Part shown: positions 42,198-51,626 of the stretch, piece after piece
How positions within the stretch are numbered: the first letter of the stretch is position 1
How the letters are laid out: each line of letters begins with the position of its first letter
Assembly: GCA_028687585.1 (NCBI GenBank)
Contig: JAQTZV010000023.1
Location: 1-64,000 of the forward strand
Direction: 5' to 3'
DNA length: 64,000 nt
Source of the DNA: Desulfuromonadaceae bacterium
GTDB taxonomy: Bacteria > Desulfobacterota > Desulfuromonadia > Geobacterales > Pseudopelobacteraceae
Notes under the pieces: model-generated
The model's database searches: none
Seen by the model: the letters and a program-made list of their open reading frames with translations, nothing else
Told to the model about the DNA's origin: nothing
Program-made: the position numbers and the translations under genes

Positions 42198-43050
42198 TGG
42201 ATGACTCTGAACGGCTGTAGCGCTGGTAATTCGAGTACTGTTCGTCATGCCGGTTGATGACGGCATCATTATAGACCATCCCCAACATCCGGCACCCTTT
42301 CAGGGCATCTATGGCTTCCTTGATGTTTTTCTGTGTGGCAAGCTGTTCTTTGACGACAAACAGTACCCCGTCCACCAGGTGTGCCAGTGTTCTGGCTTCA
42401 GCAAAAGGGAGTACCGGCGGGGTGTCAAAAATAATGTAGCGGTCGTGGTAACGATTCTTCATCTCTGCAATCAGCGACTCGGTTTTTTGAGAGGCAAACA
42501 GCTCCACCGGGTTTGGCACTTCACGACCGGCAGTAATAACGGAAAGTCGACCGATACCGGTCGGGATTATCACATCGCCGATCTCTGCTTCATCGAGCAG
42601 ACAATCGGCAAAACCCTGCTTTAATTCAATACCAAGGTGACTATGGATTGTCGGTCGGCGAAAATCCGCATCAATCAGCAATACGGTATGGTCGTACTCC
42701 TGAGCCAGGCTTATGGCCAGATTCAGGGCGGTGAGGCTCTTCCCTTCGTTCTGGACAGCGCTGGTAACCAGCATGGTATTTTGAAAAGTGTCACCCGAAG
42801 TCAATTTCACCAGCACCGCTTTCAATTTCCGCAACTCTTCGCCGATTGGTGAATAGGGATCCTTGAAATTTATGAGGAATGGGCTGTCGGGCACTATTAT
42901 TTCGGAGGTGCTGTCAGCGGGAGGTGGTGTATGATACGGACGAATTTCCGGGTCAGACAGAGTTTTTTGTACCCGCTGAGTTTCTGGTGGTGCAGTCGCA
43001 CCCTGTCTCAGTTGTGCCGCCCGCTCCATTGCTTTTTCTATTCTACTCAT
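42190..43050 (-). CDS. XrtA-system tyrosine autokinase (CpsD-like)
   Basis: 286 residues of the BY-kinase fold. Walker A VTSAVQNEGKSLTALNLAIS, Walker A' VLLIDADFRRPTIHSH, Walker B YIIFDTPPVLPFAEA, and a C-terminal cluster of tyrosines (YSNYQRYSRS) for autophosphorylation. No membrane segment; the membrane partner is the chain-length protein encoded just upstream. Controls polymer length through phosphorylation cycles. Coupled to the ATPase gene by an 8-bp overlap. Confidence 0.94.
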   Translation of the reverse strand: MSRIEKAMERAAQLRQGATAPPETQRVQKTLSDPEIRPYHTPPPADSTSEIIVPDSPFLINFKDPYSPIGEELRKLKAVLVKLTSGDTFQNTMLVTSAVQNEGKSLTALNLAISLAQEYDHTVLLIDADFRRPTIHSHLGIELKQGFADCLLDEAEIGDVIIPTGIGRLSVITAGREVPNPVELFASQKTESLIAEMKNRYHDRYIIFDTPPVLPFAEARTLAHLVDGVLFVVKEQLATQKNIKEAIDALKGCRMLGMVYNDAVINRHDEQYSNYQRYSRSESSNV

Positions 43051-43088
43051 ATTTCACCTTATTGTTGGCCAATCGAATGTGACAGCCT

Positions 43089-44561
43089 TCAGCGCATGAG
43101 GGCGATAATTTTGTGTACCAGGTCATAAAGCATAGTAAATCCGAATACTTCAAAAACAAGAACTGCCAGAATGACCAGAAAATACAACCCGCCGGCAGCA
43201 TAGAGCTTCCGGTCCCGTCGGGTCTGCAGGGTATGCTGCTCAGGATCTTCGATGTGCGGAATGACTGCAAGGACCGGCAGACCGAACAGCCGGGCCATAT
43301 CCACACTTTTTACCGTATCATCCATCTGATCCTTGAGAATAACAAGCCCGAGCCCACCGCCAATACCGGCAAGAATACCGAGCAGAATAAGTCTTTTGCG
43401 ATCCGGGCTGACCGGCATGATCGGCAGTACCGCAGGGTCAACGACTCTGAAAACGGTCGATTTATCCTGAACCTCCATCTGCTTGGAAACTTCGGACTGT
43501 CCCTGGCGAGCCAGCATCGACTCATAGAGACTTTTCTGCGACTGTTTCTCACGCTCCAGATTGTCAAGCTCTGCCCGTGCCGCCGGGATATTACGCAACA
43601 GACTGCGGTTTTTTTCTATGGTGGCGCGGAGGTTTGACTCAGCCTGCCGTATTGCCCGCAGCTCAGAATTTAACCGGTCATATTCGGGTGAGTCGCTCGG
43701 GCGAACTGTTGTCGGCTTGGCATTCTTCTTCTGTTCTTCCACACCGTGAATTTCATCTTTTAAACGGATGATTTCAGGGTAGCTGTCGGTATATTGCAGC
43801 CGCAGTTCCTGCAGCCGTTTCTGCAGCGCTGGTAGATTCGACTGAGTGGTGTTCACCCTCCCCAGGCCGGCCAGGACAGTTTCAAGCTGAGCTTCTTTAA
43901 TTTTGAGGTCATCTGCCCGCTGTTGGGAGTCATTGATATCTTTCAGCAGATTACCCGTGTCCATCGTTGCGATAGATCCAGAACCGCGCTTGAAAGCGTT
44001 AACCTCGTCTTCCGTTTTTTGCAACTTGTCCCTGAAGGTCGTCAACTGCTCAGAGAGAAATTTTGTTGCTCCGTACGACTCTTCCCGCTTGCTGGAGGTG
44101 TTCTCGTCGATGTAGCGCCTGACCAGCGCATTGACGTAGTCACGAGCCAGTTTCGGGTTATTATCCTTAAATGAGACGACAAACAGACCCTCCCTGTCCT
44201 TGATCTTTATCTGGGTGTTTTTTTGCAGACTCAATATCAAGCTTTCCAGTTCGGCATTATCCCCTGTTTTCCTCAAATCCAGTTCATCAATAATTTTTGT
44301 TATCAGAGTTCTGCTGTTCAAGGCATACGTCAGCACCTTGATTTTATCTTCGGTAGAGGGGGTGAATGTGATCCCTTTCAACAACTCAGAGAGAACGCTT
44401 TTCTCCACAAAAACAGTACTTTTTGCTTCGTACTTGTTAGGAATAACATAGGCACCCGCCGTTACCAGCGTCATTATTATCAATGCAACGATAATGCATA
44501 GTTTTTTATCCCGTTTGATCAGGACAAGATATCGTTTGTAATCCATTTCGTTTGACGCCAT
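43089..44561 (-). CDS. Exopolysaccharide chain-length determinant (Wzz/TIGR03007-like)
   Basis: 490 residues. Wzz domain with the first membrane segment (LCIIVALIIMTLVTAGAYVI), a long periplasmic coiled coil, VVDPAVLPIMPVSPDRKRLI, then a second membrane pair and a third C-terminal hydrophobic segment (FLVILAVLVFEVFGFTML). The ATG at 44561 has GGAGAAAT upstream. Forms the periplasmic scaffold that sets chain length and activates the tyrosine kinase encoded next. Confidence 0.93.
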   Translation of the reverse strand: MASNEMDYKRYLVLIKRDKKLCIIVALIIMTLVTAGAYVIPNKYEAKSTVFVEKSVLSELLKGITFTPSTEDKIKVLTYALNSRTLITKIIDELDLRKTGDNAELESLILSLQKNTQIKIKDREGLFVVSFKDNNPKLARDYVNALVRRYIDENTSSKREESYGATKFLSEQLTTFRDKLQKTEDEVNAFKRGSGSIATMDTGNLLKDINDSQQRADDLKIKEAQLETVLAGLGRVNTTQSNLPALQKRLQELRLQYTDSYPEIIRLKDEIHGVEEQKKNAKPTTVRPSDSPEYDRLNSELRAIRQAESNLRATIEKNRSLLRNIPAARAELDNLEREKQSQKSLYESMLARQGQSEVSKQMEVQDKSTVFRVVDPAVLPIMPVSPDRKRLILLGILAGIGGGLGLVILKDQMDDTVKSVDMARLFGLPVLAVIPHIEDPEQHTLQTRRDRKLYAAGGLYFLVILAVLVFEVFGFTMLYDLVHKIIALMR

Positions 44562-44606
44562 CTATTTCTCCACTTTCAGTTATGCCAATTTCAAATCGAC
44601 CTGGAA

Positions 44607-45404
44607 TCAGAACAGACTTTCCTTGACTATGATGTAATCACCCGGCTTGAGCTTGACATTCTGGTCCATGTTGCCGCCCTGCATTATCTCTTTGGCCCGA
44701 ACCGCTATTGAAATTTCTTTACCGGATTCTTTTCTGCGAATCTGGATATCATTAAGACTGGCAAACTTGGTAAAACCGCCTGCTTCGATAACCGCTTCCA
44801 TAACGGTCATGCCATCACGGTATTCGATCGCTTTAGGAAGATTGACGGCGCCAAGCACATAGACATTCTTATCCATCAGCAGCGGCATAAAAAGAGAATC
44901 ACCCGGCTCAAGCACGACATCATCGTCAGTTTCACCACTGATAAACAGTTTATAGAAATCTTCCTTGATTTTTTTTCCGTTTCTCAGCAGATATGATTTT
45001 TTCAGGTCAGCGGTTTTTACTTCACTAACTGTGCAGAGAAATTGCAAAAGTGTTGTCCTTCGAGATAGATCGTACACTCCAGCCTTAACCCCTCCGCCGA
45101 AGATATAGATCTTGCTGTTGGTAATTTCCCTGACCGTAACGGTTACAATAGGATTTTTTACCAGTTGTTTGAGTTTGACTGACAAAGAAGCCTGCAGTTC
45201 TGAGGGGGTCTGACCGCTGGCAGGGACATCGCCCAATCCCGGCACAGTTATTTTGCCATCCGGGCGAACTTTGACGGAAAACGTCAGTTCCTTGACACCC
45301 CAGACAGCGATATCAAGTCCGTCCCCCTCGCCAACAACATAGTCAGCGGCGGAAGCAGTAATTGGCATGAGCAGTAGAGCAATTGCTAAAAGTATTTGTT
45401 TCAT
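44607..45404 (-). CDS. Exopolysaccharide outer membrane exporter (Wza-like)
   Basis: About 265 residues from the ATG at 45404 (MKQILLAIALLLMPITASAA signal peptide), preceded by AGGTG; the ATG at 45422 adds six residues. Poly_export domain: YVVGEGDGLDIAVWGVKELT, DGKITVPGLGDVPASG, then two SLBB domains (YVLGAVNLPKAIEYRDGMTV). No lipobox Cys follows the signal peptide, unlike many Wza homologues. Forms the outer-membrane/periplasmic channel for the polymer, with the Wzz-like protein upstream of it in the machine. Confidence 0.92.
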   Translation of the reverse strand: MKQILLAIALLLMPITASAADYVVGEGDGLDIAVWGVKELTFSVKVRPDGKITVPGLGDVPASGQTPSELQASLSVKLKQLVKNPIVTVTVREITNSKIYIFGGGVKAGVYDLSRRTTLLQFLCTVSEVKTADLKKSYLLRNGKKIKEDFYKLFISGETDDDVVLEPGDSLFMPLLMDKNVYVLGAVNLPKAIEYRDGMTVMEAVIEAGGFTKFASLNDIQIRRKESGKEISIAVRAKEIMQGGNMDQNVKLKPGDYIIVKESLF

Positions 45405-45469
45405 ATGCACCTGTTTCCTCATGGGAGAATGATGTATAAACTAACCTAAATCGGTACTGATAACCAGCG

Positions 45470-46861
45470 CTATCGCCCGCCAAAACCGAACAGAACAACT
45501 TTGATGGTTTCGAAAAAAATGAGCGTATCAAGAAAAGGTCCCATATTTTTAATGTAGTAAAGATCGTAGCGCAATTTTTCAACGGCATCTTCTACTGATG
45601 CGCCATAGGGATATCTGACCTGCGCCCATCCGGTCAAGCCGGGTTTGATGAAGTGGCGCTGTGAATAATAGGGAATGACCAGCTTCAGTTTCTCAACAAA
45701 TTCGGGACGTTCCGGACGTGGCCCGACAAAGCTCATACTTCCGGTCAACACATTAAAGAGCTGGGGAATTTCATCGATACGCGACCCCCGGAAAAACCGC
45801 CCGAGTTTCGTCACCCGGGGATCATTTTTTTCAGCCCATACCGCTCCGGTTCCCTTTTCTGCATCCTGCCCCATCGTCCTGAATTTAACAAGCATGAAGC
45901 GTTTTTCCCAATTCCCCAGCCGCTCCTGTTTAAAAAAAACCGGCCCGGGAGAATCAAGCTTGATTGCAGCGGCAACAAGCGGGAAAAACGGCAGCGTTAT
46001 CAAGAGCCCTATGCAGGACAGGGCAATATCGATACCCCGCTTGAAGGCACTTAATATGGTTGTCCGATGAAAGCCGTCCGAGAAGATAAACCAGCTCGGT
46101 GTAATGGACTCCAACATCAGTTTGCTCTGAGCAGCTTCATAAAAAGAGGGAGCATCCATAATTTTAATGCCGGTCAATTTGCAGGTAAGAACATCCCTGA
46201 GCGGAAAAACGCCCCTTCTTTCGGAGAGCGCCACCACAATTATTTCCGTTTGAGCCTGCTGGGCAATATCCCGGAGATTATCACAATTCCCCAGAATTTC
46301 ATCGCGAGGCACATCGTAAGGAGGATCATCCGTGCCGTTATCACAGGTTCCGGTATGACATGATGCATAGCCGACCAGAATAAAATTGCGCTTGTTTGAG
46401 GCGATTATAGAGCCAACCTCGGCAGCCAGGGGACCGGTCCCGAGCACCAGAACCTTCTGACAAAAATGGGAGCTGTTTTTACCCATCAGATAGAGGGCAT
46501 GCCAGCAAAATTGAAGAAAGGCAAAACAACAGAGAGACAGTATCAGGATGCCGCGCCCAAGCATGATCTCAGGTTCAAGGTAATACACCACCGAAAGCAG
46601 AGAGAACGCTGTCACCGTACCGAAGAGTATATTGACAATTATTTCCCGCTTCCTGACGTTTTTACCGAGATCATAGACTTCCATCAGGTGTGAAGAGAAA
46701 AGCACAAGGACTACAAAAATGACTGCCGTGAAAATTGTACTGAAATCGCCTATTTTTTGGCTGATCTCGGAATATCCAAGCCGCACTGCGGCCATGAGAA
46801 ATAGAGAGCCTGCGGCAAGAATAGTATCAATAATTATCAAAATGGTCAGGTTAACCGTCAT
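45470..46861 (-). CDS. XrtA-locus initiating sugar-phosphate transferase (TIGR03013-like)
   Basis: 463 residues. Four to five N-terminal membrane segments, a Rossmann-like middle domain (VLVLGTGPLAAEVGSIIASN), and a C-terminal bacterial sugar transferase domain: FKRGIDIALSCIGLLITLPF, DSPGPVFFKQERLG, MLVKFRTMGQDAEKG, GRFFRGSRIDEIPQLFNVLT and SFVGPRPERPEFVEK. Starts polymer synthesis by placing a sugar-1-phosphate on undecaprenyl phosphate. Located right after prsT, as usual. Confidence 0.93.
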   Translation of the reverse strand: MTVNLTILIIIDTILAAGSLFLMAAVRLGYSEISQKIGDFSTIFTAVIFVVLVLFSSHLMEVYDLGKNVRKREIIVNILFGTVTAFSLLSVVYYLEPEIMLGRGILILSLCCFAFLQFCWHALYLMGKNSSHFCQKVLVLGTGPLAAEVGSIIASNKRNFILVGYASCHTGTCDNGTDDPPYDVPRDEILGNCDNLRDIAQQAQTEIIVVALSERRGVFPLRDVLTCKLTGIKIMDAPSFYEAAQSKLMLESITPSWFIFSDGFHRTTILSAFKRGIDIALSCIGLLITLPFFPLVAAAIKLDSPGPVFFKQERLGNWEKRFMLVKFRTMGQDAEKGTGAVWAEKNDPRVTKLGRFFRGSRIDEIPQLFNVLTGSMSFVGPRPERPEFVEKLKLVIPYYSQRHFIKPGLTGWAQVRYPYGASVEDAVEKLRYDLYYIKNMGPFLDTLIFFETIKVVLFGFGGR

Positions 46862-46872
46862 ATTCCGCTCAA

Positions 46873-49518
46873 TTATTTTTTCAGTTCAGCAACTAACGAT
46901 GCAGCTGTTTTGGCATCGTCAAACGGCCCGAGAGACTGGGCTGTCTGCAGCATTTTCAGGGCGTTGACCTTGTCTCCCGACTCTTTGTAGGCAAGGGCCA
47001 GATGAAATGCCACGGTAGGATTTTTTGGCAACAGGTTGACCGCTTTTTCCAGAACTTTCTTGGCATCACCCGGACGGTTGTTTTTGAGCAGAGCATAGCC
47101 AAGCGTGTCCATCACTCCGGCGTTACCCGGCTCTTTCTTGAACGCTGATATTGCCAGCCGAAGTGCCTCTTCTTTGCTGCCGTACCCCGACGCATAGAGA
47201 TACGCCAGATTATTCATCGCCGGAACGTAGCCATCAGCTTTTTCTATTACTGTCCGGTACTTGGCGATCGCTTCTTTCTTTTTCCCGGCTTGATCGAGAA
47301 GCGCTCCCTGGGCAAAGAGTGCCGGCACAAAATCCGGCTTTTTGCGGCAGGCATCCTCATACGCCGTCATGGCCTGAGCCGTATCTTTTGACGCCTCATA
47401 CAGATTGCCCAGATAGACATACGCCTGAGCATTGGCGTTATCAACCTTGATACCGTTTTTCACTTCAGTGATGGCGCGAGCATACTCTTTCTTGCTTTCA
47501 TAGATCGAGCCGAGAACCATGTAGCCCCGCGCTGAATTCGGATATTTATCAATAATTTTTCGGGCCTGCTCCAGCGCTTTATCGGTCTCCTTCATGGTGA
47601 CATATGCGCCGATTTTCAGAGCCACACCGGCCTCAGGATTGAGCGCTTCAACCGCTTCAAATGTACTGATCGCTTCCTTGTATTTTTTCTCGCTGACCTG
47701 TATTCGCCCCTTCATTTCAAGAACGGCGACATTTTTTGCATCAACTTTCAGCGCTTCATCAAGCACTTTGAGCGCTTCAGCGGCTTCCCGCTTTTTCAGG
47801 TGGTAGCCCGCCTTGGCCATAAAAGCAGCCGGCTGTTTTGTATCTGTGGCCTTCTGGTAGTACGAGAGCGCCTCGGCATCGGAACCCTTTAATTCATATA
47901 AAGCGGCAAGTCCAAGCATGGCGCGATAGTTCTGCGGGTCGTTTTGTAACAGTGACGTATATTCCCCAATCGCCTTGTCATATTTGCCGGTTGCGGCAAA
48001 GTAGGTCGCGAGGTTCTGATACGAGGCCGGAAAGGCCGGATCGACCACCTTGGCCTTCTGAATACTTTTAATGCCTTCCTCCTGTTTGTTCTGTGCGAAG
48101 TAAACAGCGGCAATACTGTTGAGCAGGAACGCATCACTCTTTTTGCCGGTCAAGCCGGCCTTAAGAACTGACAACGCCTTGTCGCTTTTTCCTGATTTAA
48201 GGTGGTAGGAAGCTAACAGCAGTCGGCTGTTGAGAGCATCCGGGGCCGCCTGGACCGCGGAGGCAAGTTCCGTTTCACCTTCAGCGTTCTTCCCGCGGCT
48301 GAAATAGAAATAGCCTCTCTTCAGGTAGGCATCGACGATCTTGGGATCTATTTTAGTTGCCTTGGTAAACTCGCGCATGCCGTCTTCAAACATGCCTTTG
48401 GCCATAAAGGCGTTACCGAGGAGATTATGGGCCACGGCATCGTTGTCATCCTTTTGCAGCACCTTTTGAATTTCAGTTATCGCATCATCCACCCGCTTCT
48501 GGGCAAGGAGGATGGTACCGGTCATCAAACGCGCCTGACGTGAGTCAGGAACATTATCAAGAATTTTGCGGAACTGGCTCAGGGCACTTTCGAGTTCACC
48601 GCGGTTGTAAAAGCAGAGACCAAGAAAATGGTACGCCTCAAGAGTCGGCGCTATTTTTATGGAGTTCTGTAAATTGGTCAGGGCATCGGCATAATTTTTC
48701 TTCTGATAGTTGACCAACCCCTTCAAACGGTGACCATCAGCGCGTTTCGGGTAACTGCTGAGCAAAACATCCGCCGTCTTGTCGGCTTTATCCAGTTCAC
48801 CCTTTTCAATGTAAATAATTCCCGTTTTATAGGCAGCGAGGGTTTCGGCAGGATTGTTCGCCGTAATTGTGCGGTATAACTCAAGGGCTTTGTCGCGATT
48901 TCCGGCACGCGTTTCCATGGCAGCGAGCATGTAGAACGGGCGAGGATTTTTGGGATCGGTACGGACTAACTCCTCCAGGAGCTCTTTCGCTTTCAGTTCT
49001 TTACCTGCGGAGACATACACCGCGGCAAGCTCCAGTTTCGTTTTTGCCTGAGACGGGTCAGCCGCAGCAGCCTGCAGCAGATACCGTTCTGCATCGTCGT
49101 AGCGGCTGTTTATCGCACTGGACACCCCCAGGATTTCAAGACCTTCAACACTCCCGGGATGCTTGGCCAGATACTGTTCGCCCAGCTTGAACGCCTCATC
49201 TGCTTTTTTGGAAGCATTGTACAAACCGGCCAACTCCAGCAGGACGTCATCCCGCGATGGATTCAGCTTGAGGACTTTGTTGAATTCTTTTTCTGCCTGT
49301 TCCCTCTTTCCCAGTTTTGCATAGGCCTTCGCCAATTGAAACCGGGCATCAAGATGGTTTTCATCTTTCTCCAGGACATTTTTAAACAATACAACCGCGC
49401 CGTTCGGATTCGATGCGTTCATCTGCTTCAAGCCTTCGTCGTAAAGTTCAGCACTTGTCTTGCCACTACAGCCGGCACAAATACATATTACTATTATTAA
49501 TAACCAATATTTCACCAT
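46873..49518 (-). CDS. prsT: PrsT: exosortase-system TPR lipoprotein
   Basis: 881 residues. A lipoprotein signal with lipobox (VICICAGCSGK) is followed by more than twenty TPR units, for example ASNPNGAVVLFKNVLEKDEN and ARFQLAKAYAKLGKREQAEK near the start, and TVAFHLALAYKESGDK at the end. Length and layout match TIGR02917. Thought to be a periplasmic outer-membrane-anchored scaffold for polysaccharide export. First gene of the long minus-strand EPS operon; a candidate promoter is at 49651-49696. Confidence 0.95.
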   Translation of the reverse strand: MVKYWLLIIVICICAGCSGKTSAELYDEGLKQMNASNPNGAVVLFKNVLEKDENHLDARFQLAKAYAKLGKREQAEKEFNKVLKLNPSRDDVLLELAGLYNASKKADEAFKLGEQYLAKHPGSVEGLEILGVSSAINSRYDDAERYLLQAAAADPSQAKTKLELAAVYVSAGKELKAKELLEELVRTDPKNPRPFYMLAAMETRAGNRDKALELYRTITANNPAETLAAYKTGIIYIEKGELDKADKTADVLLSSYPKRADGHRLKGLVNYQKKNYADALTNLQNSIKIAPTLEAYHFLGLCFYNRGELESALSQFRKILDNVPDSRQARLMTGTILLAQKRVDDAITEIQKVLQKDDNDAVAHNLLGNAFMAKGMFEDGMREFTKATKIDPKIVDAYLKRGYFYFSRGKNAEGETELASAVQAAPDALNSRLLLASYHLKSGKSDKALSVLKAGLTGKKSDAFLLNSIAAVYFAQNKQEEGIKSIQKAKVVDPAFPASYQNLATYFAATGKYDKAIGEYTSLLQNDPQNYRAMLGLAALYELKGSDAEALSYYQKATDTKQPAAFMAKAGYHLKKREAAEALKVLDEALKVDAKNVAVLEMKGRIQVSEKKYKEAISTFEAVEALNPEAGVALKIGAYVTMKETDKALEQARKIIDKYPNSARGYMVLGSIYESKKEYARAITEVKNGIKVDNANAQAYVYLGNLYEASKDTAQAMTAYEDACRKKPDFVPALFAQGALLDQAGKKKEAIAKYRTVIEKADGYVPAMNNLAYLYASGYGSKEEALRLAISAFKKEPGNAGVMDTLGYALLKNNRPGDAKKVLEKAVNLLPKNPTVAFHLALAYKESGDKVNALKMLQTAQSLGPFDDAKTAASLVAELKK

Positions 49519-49650
49519 TCTGTTCTCCCTTCAACATACCGAGTGAGCTGATGTAATCAACTAATTTGATAAGTTGTTTGATAGTATGAATGCAACATTA
49601 GCGTTTTTTTGTTTGGCTCAATATACAACATAATCCAATTTTGTAAAGTT

Positions 49651-49696
49651 ATTATAGAACGTTGCGCCGGTGCATTTCACGCCGGTTCGCGCAACG
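49651..49696 (-). promoter_or_regulatory. Candidate prsT/EPS operon promoter with overlapping palindrome
   Basis: On the minus strand a perfect -10 (TATAAT, complement of 49651-49656) stands 18 bp after a weaker -35 (GTGAAA). A palindrome, CGTTGCGC ... GCGCAACG (49660-49696), covers the -35 and could be a repressor site; it could also act as an RNA hairpin. Transcription would start near 49644, giving a leader of about 125 nt. Confidence 0.45.
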
Positions 49697-49743
49697 GGTG
49701 CATTGATAAAAAACACTCGGCAGGTAACACACAGGTAACATAC

Positions 49744-49778
49744 AAAAAAAGGACTTAGCCAAACTGGCCAAGTCCTTG
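49744..49778 (-). terminator. Rho-independent terminator of tRNA-Arg
   Basis: On the minus strand: aaggacttggcc, loop agttt, ggctaagtcctt, then a run of seven U residues. It directly follows the tRNA 3' end. Confidence 0.9.
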
Positions 49779-49785
49779 ATTTTTA

Positions 49786-49862
49786 TGGTGCGCCTGAGAC
49801 GATTCGAACGTCCGACCTACGGATTCGTAGTCCGTTGCTCTATCCAGCTGAGCTACAAGCGC
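49786..49862 (-). tRNA. tRNA-Arg (anticodon ACG), CCA encoded
   Basis: Minus-strand 77-nt tRNA from GCGCTTG to CGCACCA. The acceptor stem GCGCTTG pairs with CAGGCGC (one G-U). The D arm carries AGCTCAGCTGGATAGAGC, the anticodon loop is CTACGAA with anticodon ACG, and the T arm has GTTCGAATC. The genomic CCA end is present. ACG is expected to be deaminated to ICG to read CGU/CGC/CGA. Confidence 0.96.
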
Positions 49863-49875
49863 ATTAAGAGTCGAT

Positions 49876-49904
49876 CTTATAGCGCACTGGACAGAATATA
49901 TCAA
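49876..49904 (-). promoter_or_regulatory. Sigma-70-type promoter of tRNA-Arg
   Basis: Minus strand: -35 TTGATA (complement of 49899-49904), 17-bp spacer, -10 TATAAG (complement of 49876-49881). The predicted start is about 7 nt before the tRNA 5' end. Confidence 0.72.
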
Positions 49905-49980
49905 CTGTTTTTTGACGATGCCGCAGTATTCTGAACCTTGTGGCCGTATTATCTCTACCAAATCCTGCCGTTTTCAGCTA

Positions 49981-50009
49981 TTGTCACCTGACCGATCATG
50001 CTGATTATT
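49981..50009 (+). promoter_or_regulatory. Weak candidate promoter for the HNH-HAD gene pair
   Basis: -35 TTGTCA at 49981-49986 and a poor -10 (GATTAT/ATTATT) 16-17 bp later. Position suits the gene starting at 50030, but the -10 match is weak. Confidence 0.35.
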
Positions 50010-50029
50010 TTTAAAGGGTACTATCAAAG

Positions 50030-50347
50030 ATGGAACACTTTGTTCTCGAAATCAACGAAGCTGATGTAAAGCGAGAGCGCGAAAAATCGCGGGAACTGCG
50101 CAAAAGCCGCTGGTGGCAAAATCGGCTGGCCCTTGGGCGATGCCACTTTTGCGAGGGGAGCTTTTCTCCGGAAGAGCTGACTATGGACCACCTCGTCCCG
50201 GTATCTCGAGGCGGTAAAGCGTCCCGCAATAATGTCGTTCCCGCCTGTAAAGAGTGTAACAGCCGCAAGAAGTATCTGCTTCCGATAGAGTGGGAAGAGT
50301 ATTTAGCCAGGCAAGGGAGCCAATCAACGGAGTCTACGAGTGAGTGA
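50030..50347 (+). CDS. HNH endonuclease
   Basis: 105 residues. Zinc-binding HNH layout: CHFCEGSFSPEELTMDHLVP with the first Cys pair and the DH motif, SRGGKASRNNVVPACKECNS with the Asn and second Cys pair, then RKKYLLP. The N-terminus is a basic helix. Small stand-alone HNH proteins of this kind are common in chromosomes; the DNA target is unknown. Overlaps the HAD gene by 8 bp, so both are likely co-expressed. Confidence 0.92.
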   Translation: MEHFVLEINEADVKREREKSRELRKSRWWQNRLALGRCHFCEGSFSPEELTMDHLVPVSRGGKASRNNVVPACKECNSRKKYLLPIEWEEYLARQGSQSTESTSE

Positions 50348-50981
50348 ATTGAACAGTCGCTATAAAGTTGTCATCTATGACTGTGATGGCGTGATCCTTG
50401 ATTCAATGGAATCCAACTATATTTTTTACAATCGCGTCATGGAATTTCTGGGGAGGCCGGAGATTGATCGGAATAACAATGATGCCAAAAGGGTGCTTCA
50501 CACCTATTCGTTCAACAATGTGATGGAGTATTTTTTTGAGGGTGACCTGCGGCGGGAAGACGCCTTCAAATTTGCCAAAACCATCCATTATCGTGACCTG
50601 ATGCCGTATATGAAGATGGAAGACGGTTTTGTCGGTGCCCTTGACCGGTTAAAGGGGCACACCTCCCTGGCAATCTGCACTAATCGGGCGACATCAATGG
50701 AAATGATAATTGAGGATTTTGGCCTGGGCGGTTATTTCGAATATGTCATGACGGCTTCGCAGGTAATTCACCCAAAGCCTCATCCGGAACCGCTCCTGAA
50801 AGTATTGGCGTACTTTGGAGTTGCACCGGAGGAGGCTCTTTTTATCGGTGATGGTGAGGTTGACATGCAGGCCGCACTGAGCGCCGGTGTTCCGTTCATC
50901 TCCTACAAATCCAATCTGCCCGGTTTGGCTCGGATTGAGCACCATTCAGAGATAATTCAGCATGTGTTCTCACTGGTGTAA
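50340..50981 (+). CDS. HAD family hydrolase (phosphatase-like)
   Basis: 213 residues from a GTG at 50340, with GGAG eight bases upstream. HAD motifs: VVIYDCDGVILDSMESNY (motif I nucleophile Asp), LAICTNRATS (motif II), HPKPHPEPLL (motif III Lys) and FIGDGEVDMQAALSAG (motif IV acids). The helical cap places it near phosphoglycolate phosphatases, but the substrate is not readable. Coupled to the upstream HNH gene by an 8-bp overlap. Confidence 0.9.
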   Translation: MSELNSRYKVVIYDCDGVILDSMESNYIFYNRVMEFLGRPEIDRNNNDAKRVLHTYSFNNVMEYFFEGDLRREDAFKFAKTIHYRDLMPYMKMEDGFVGALDRLKGHTSLAICTNRATSMEMIIEDFGLGGYFEYVMTASQVIHPKPHPEPLLKVLAYFGVAPEEALFIGDGEVDMQAALSAGVPFISYKSNLPGLARIEHHSEIIQHVFSLV

Positions 50982-50990
50982 AAGAAGCCG

Positions 50991-51557
50991 TTACCGTACC
51001 AGCTTCGAAAGTTTTTTGAATTCGTCCGTACCGGCAATCTTCAATAGTTGAAACAGGGCCGACTCCGTAGAGGTAGGTATCGCTCCGGCAAGGGTCATCG
51101 ACTGGAGTGCGGTGTGCCAGTTCTGTTTACTGCGACTCATAACGGCATCCTGTACGACGTGAACATTCAGCCCGGCTTCCCGAAGCTCGATCACTGTCTG
51201 CAGCACACAGACATGCGTTTCCATACCGGTGATTATTACCTGACTCCTGCCGGTTACCTTGAGCGCTTCTATAAATTCCGGGCTGCCGCAACAGCTGAAA
51301 GCCATCTTCTCATAACAGGGAGCGCCCGCTGCTTTTTCCTTCAGTTCCGGCACTGTCGCTCCCAGTCCTTTCACATACTGCTCGGTCAGAATTACCGGAA
51401 TATTCAATTCGACTGCGCTATCCAGAAGTATGCCGATATTTTTCACACGGCTCTTCAGCACCGTTTGATCCATGGCAACGCACAGTTTTTCCTGCACATC
51501 GATTACCACCAGCACCGCCGTATCCCGTTCCAGAAAAAAACTCTCCTTGATTGACAT
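50991..51557 (-). CDS. Isochorismatase-like cysteine hydrolase
   Basis: About 188 residues from the ATG at 51557, preceded by AGGGAGATACAAT; a longer reading to 51575 is less likely. Catalytic triad: Asp in AVLVVIDVQEKL, Lys in the ELKEKAAG region, Cys in ITGMETHVCVLQTVIELREA. Related to YcaC-type hydrolases. Downstream of tpx in the same direction with about 70 bp between. Substrate unknown. Confidence 0.9.
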   Translation of the reverse strand: MSIKESFFLERDTAVLVVIDVQEKLCVAMDQTVLKSRVKNIGILLDSAVELNIPVILTEQYVKGLGATVPELKEKAAGAPCYEKMAFSCCGSPEFIEALKVTGRSQVIITGMETHVCVLQTVIELREAGLNVHVVQDAVMSRSKQNWHTALQSMTLAGAIPTSTESALFQLLKIAGTDEFKKLSKLVR

Positions 51558-51626
51558 ATTGTATCTCCCTTGCATTGACGTTGAATAGAGCAGGGCACTC
51601 CCGGAGAAGCGCCCTGATGTAACGTG

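Noticed and set aside
49519..49785. Sigma-54 promoter upstream of prsT
   Set aside because: EPS loci of this type are often sigma-54 dependent, but no TGGCAC-N5-TTGC match with correct spacing was found on the minus strand.
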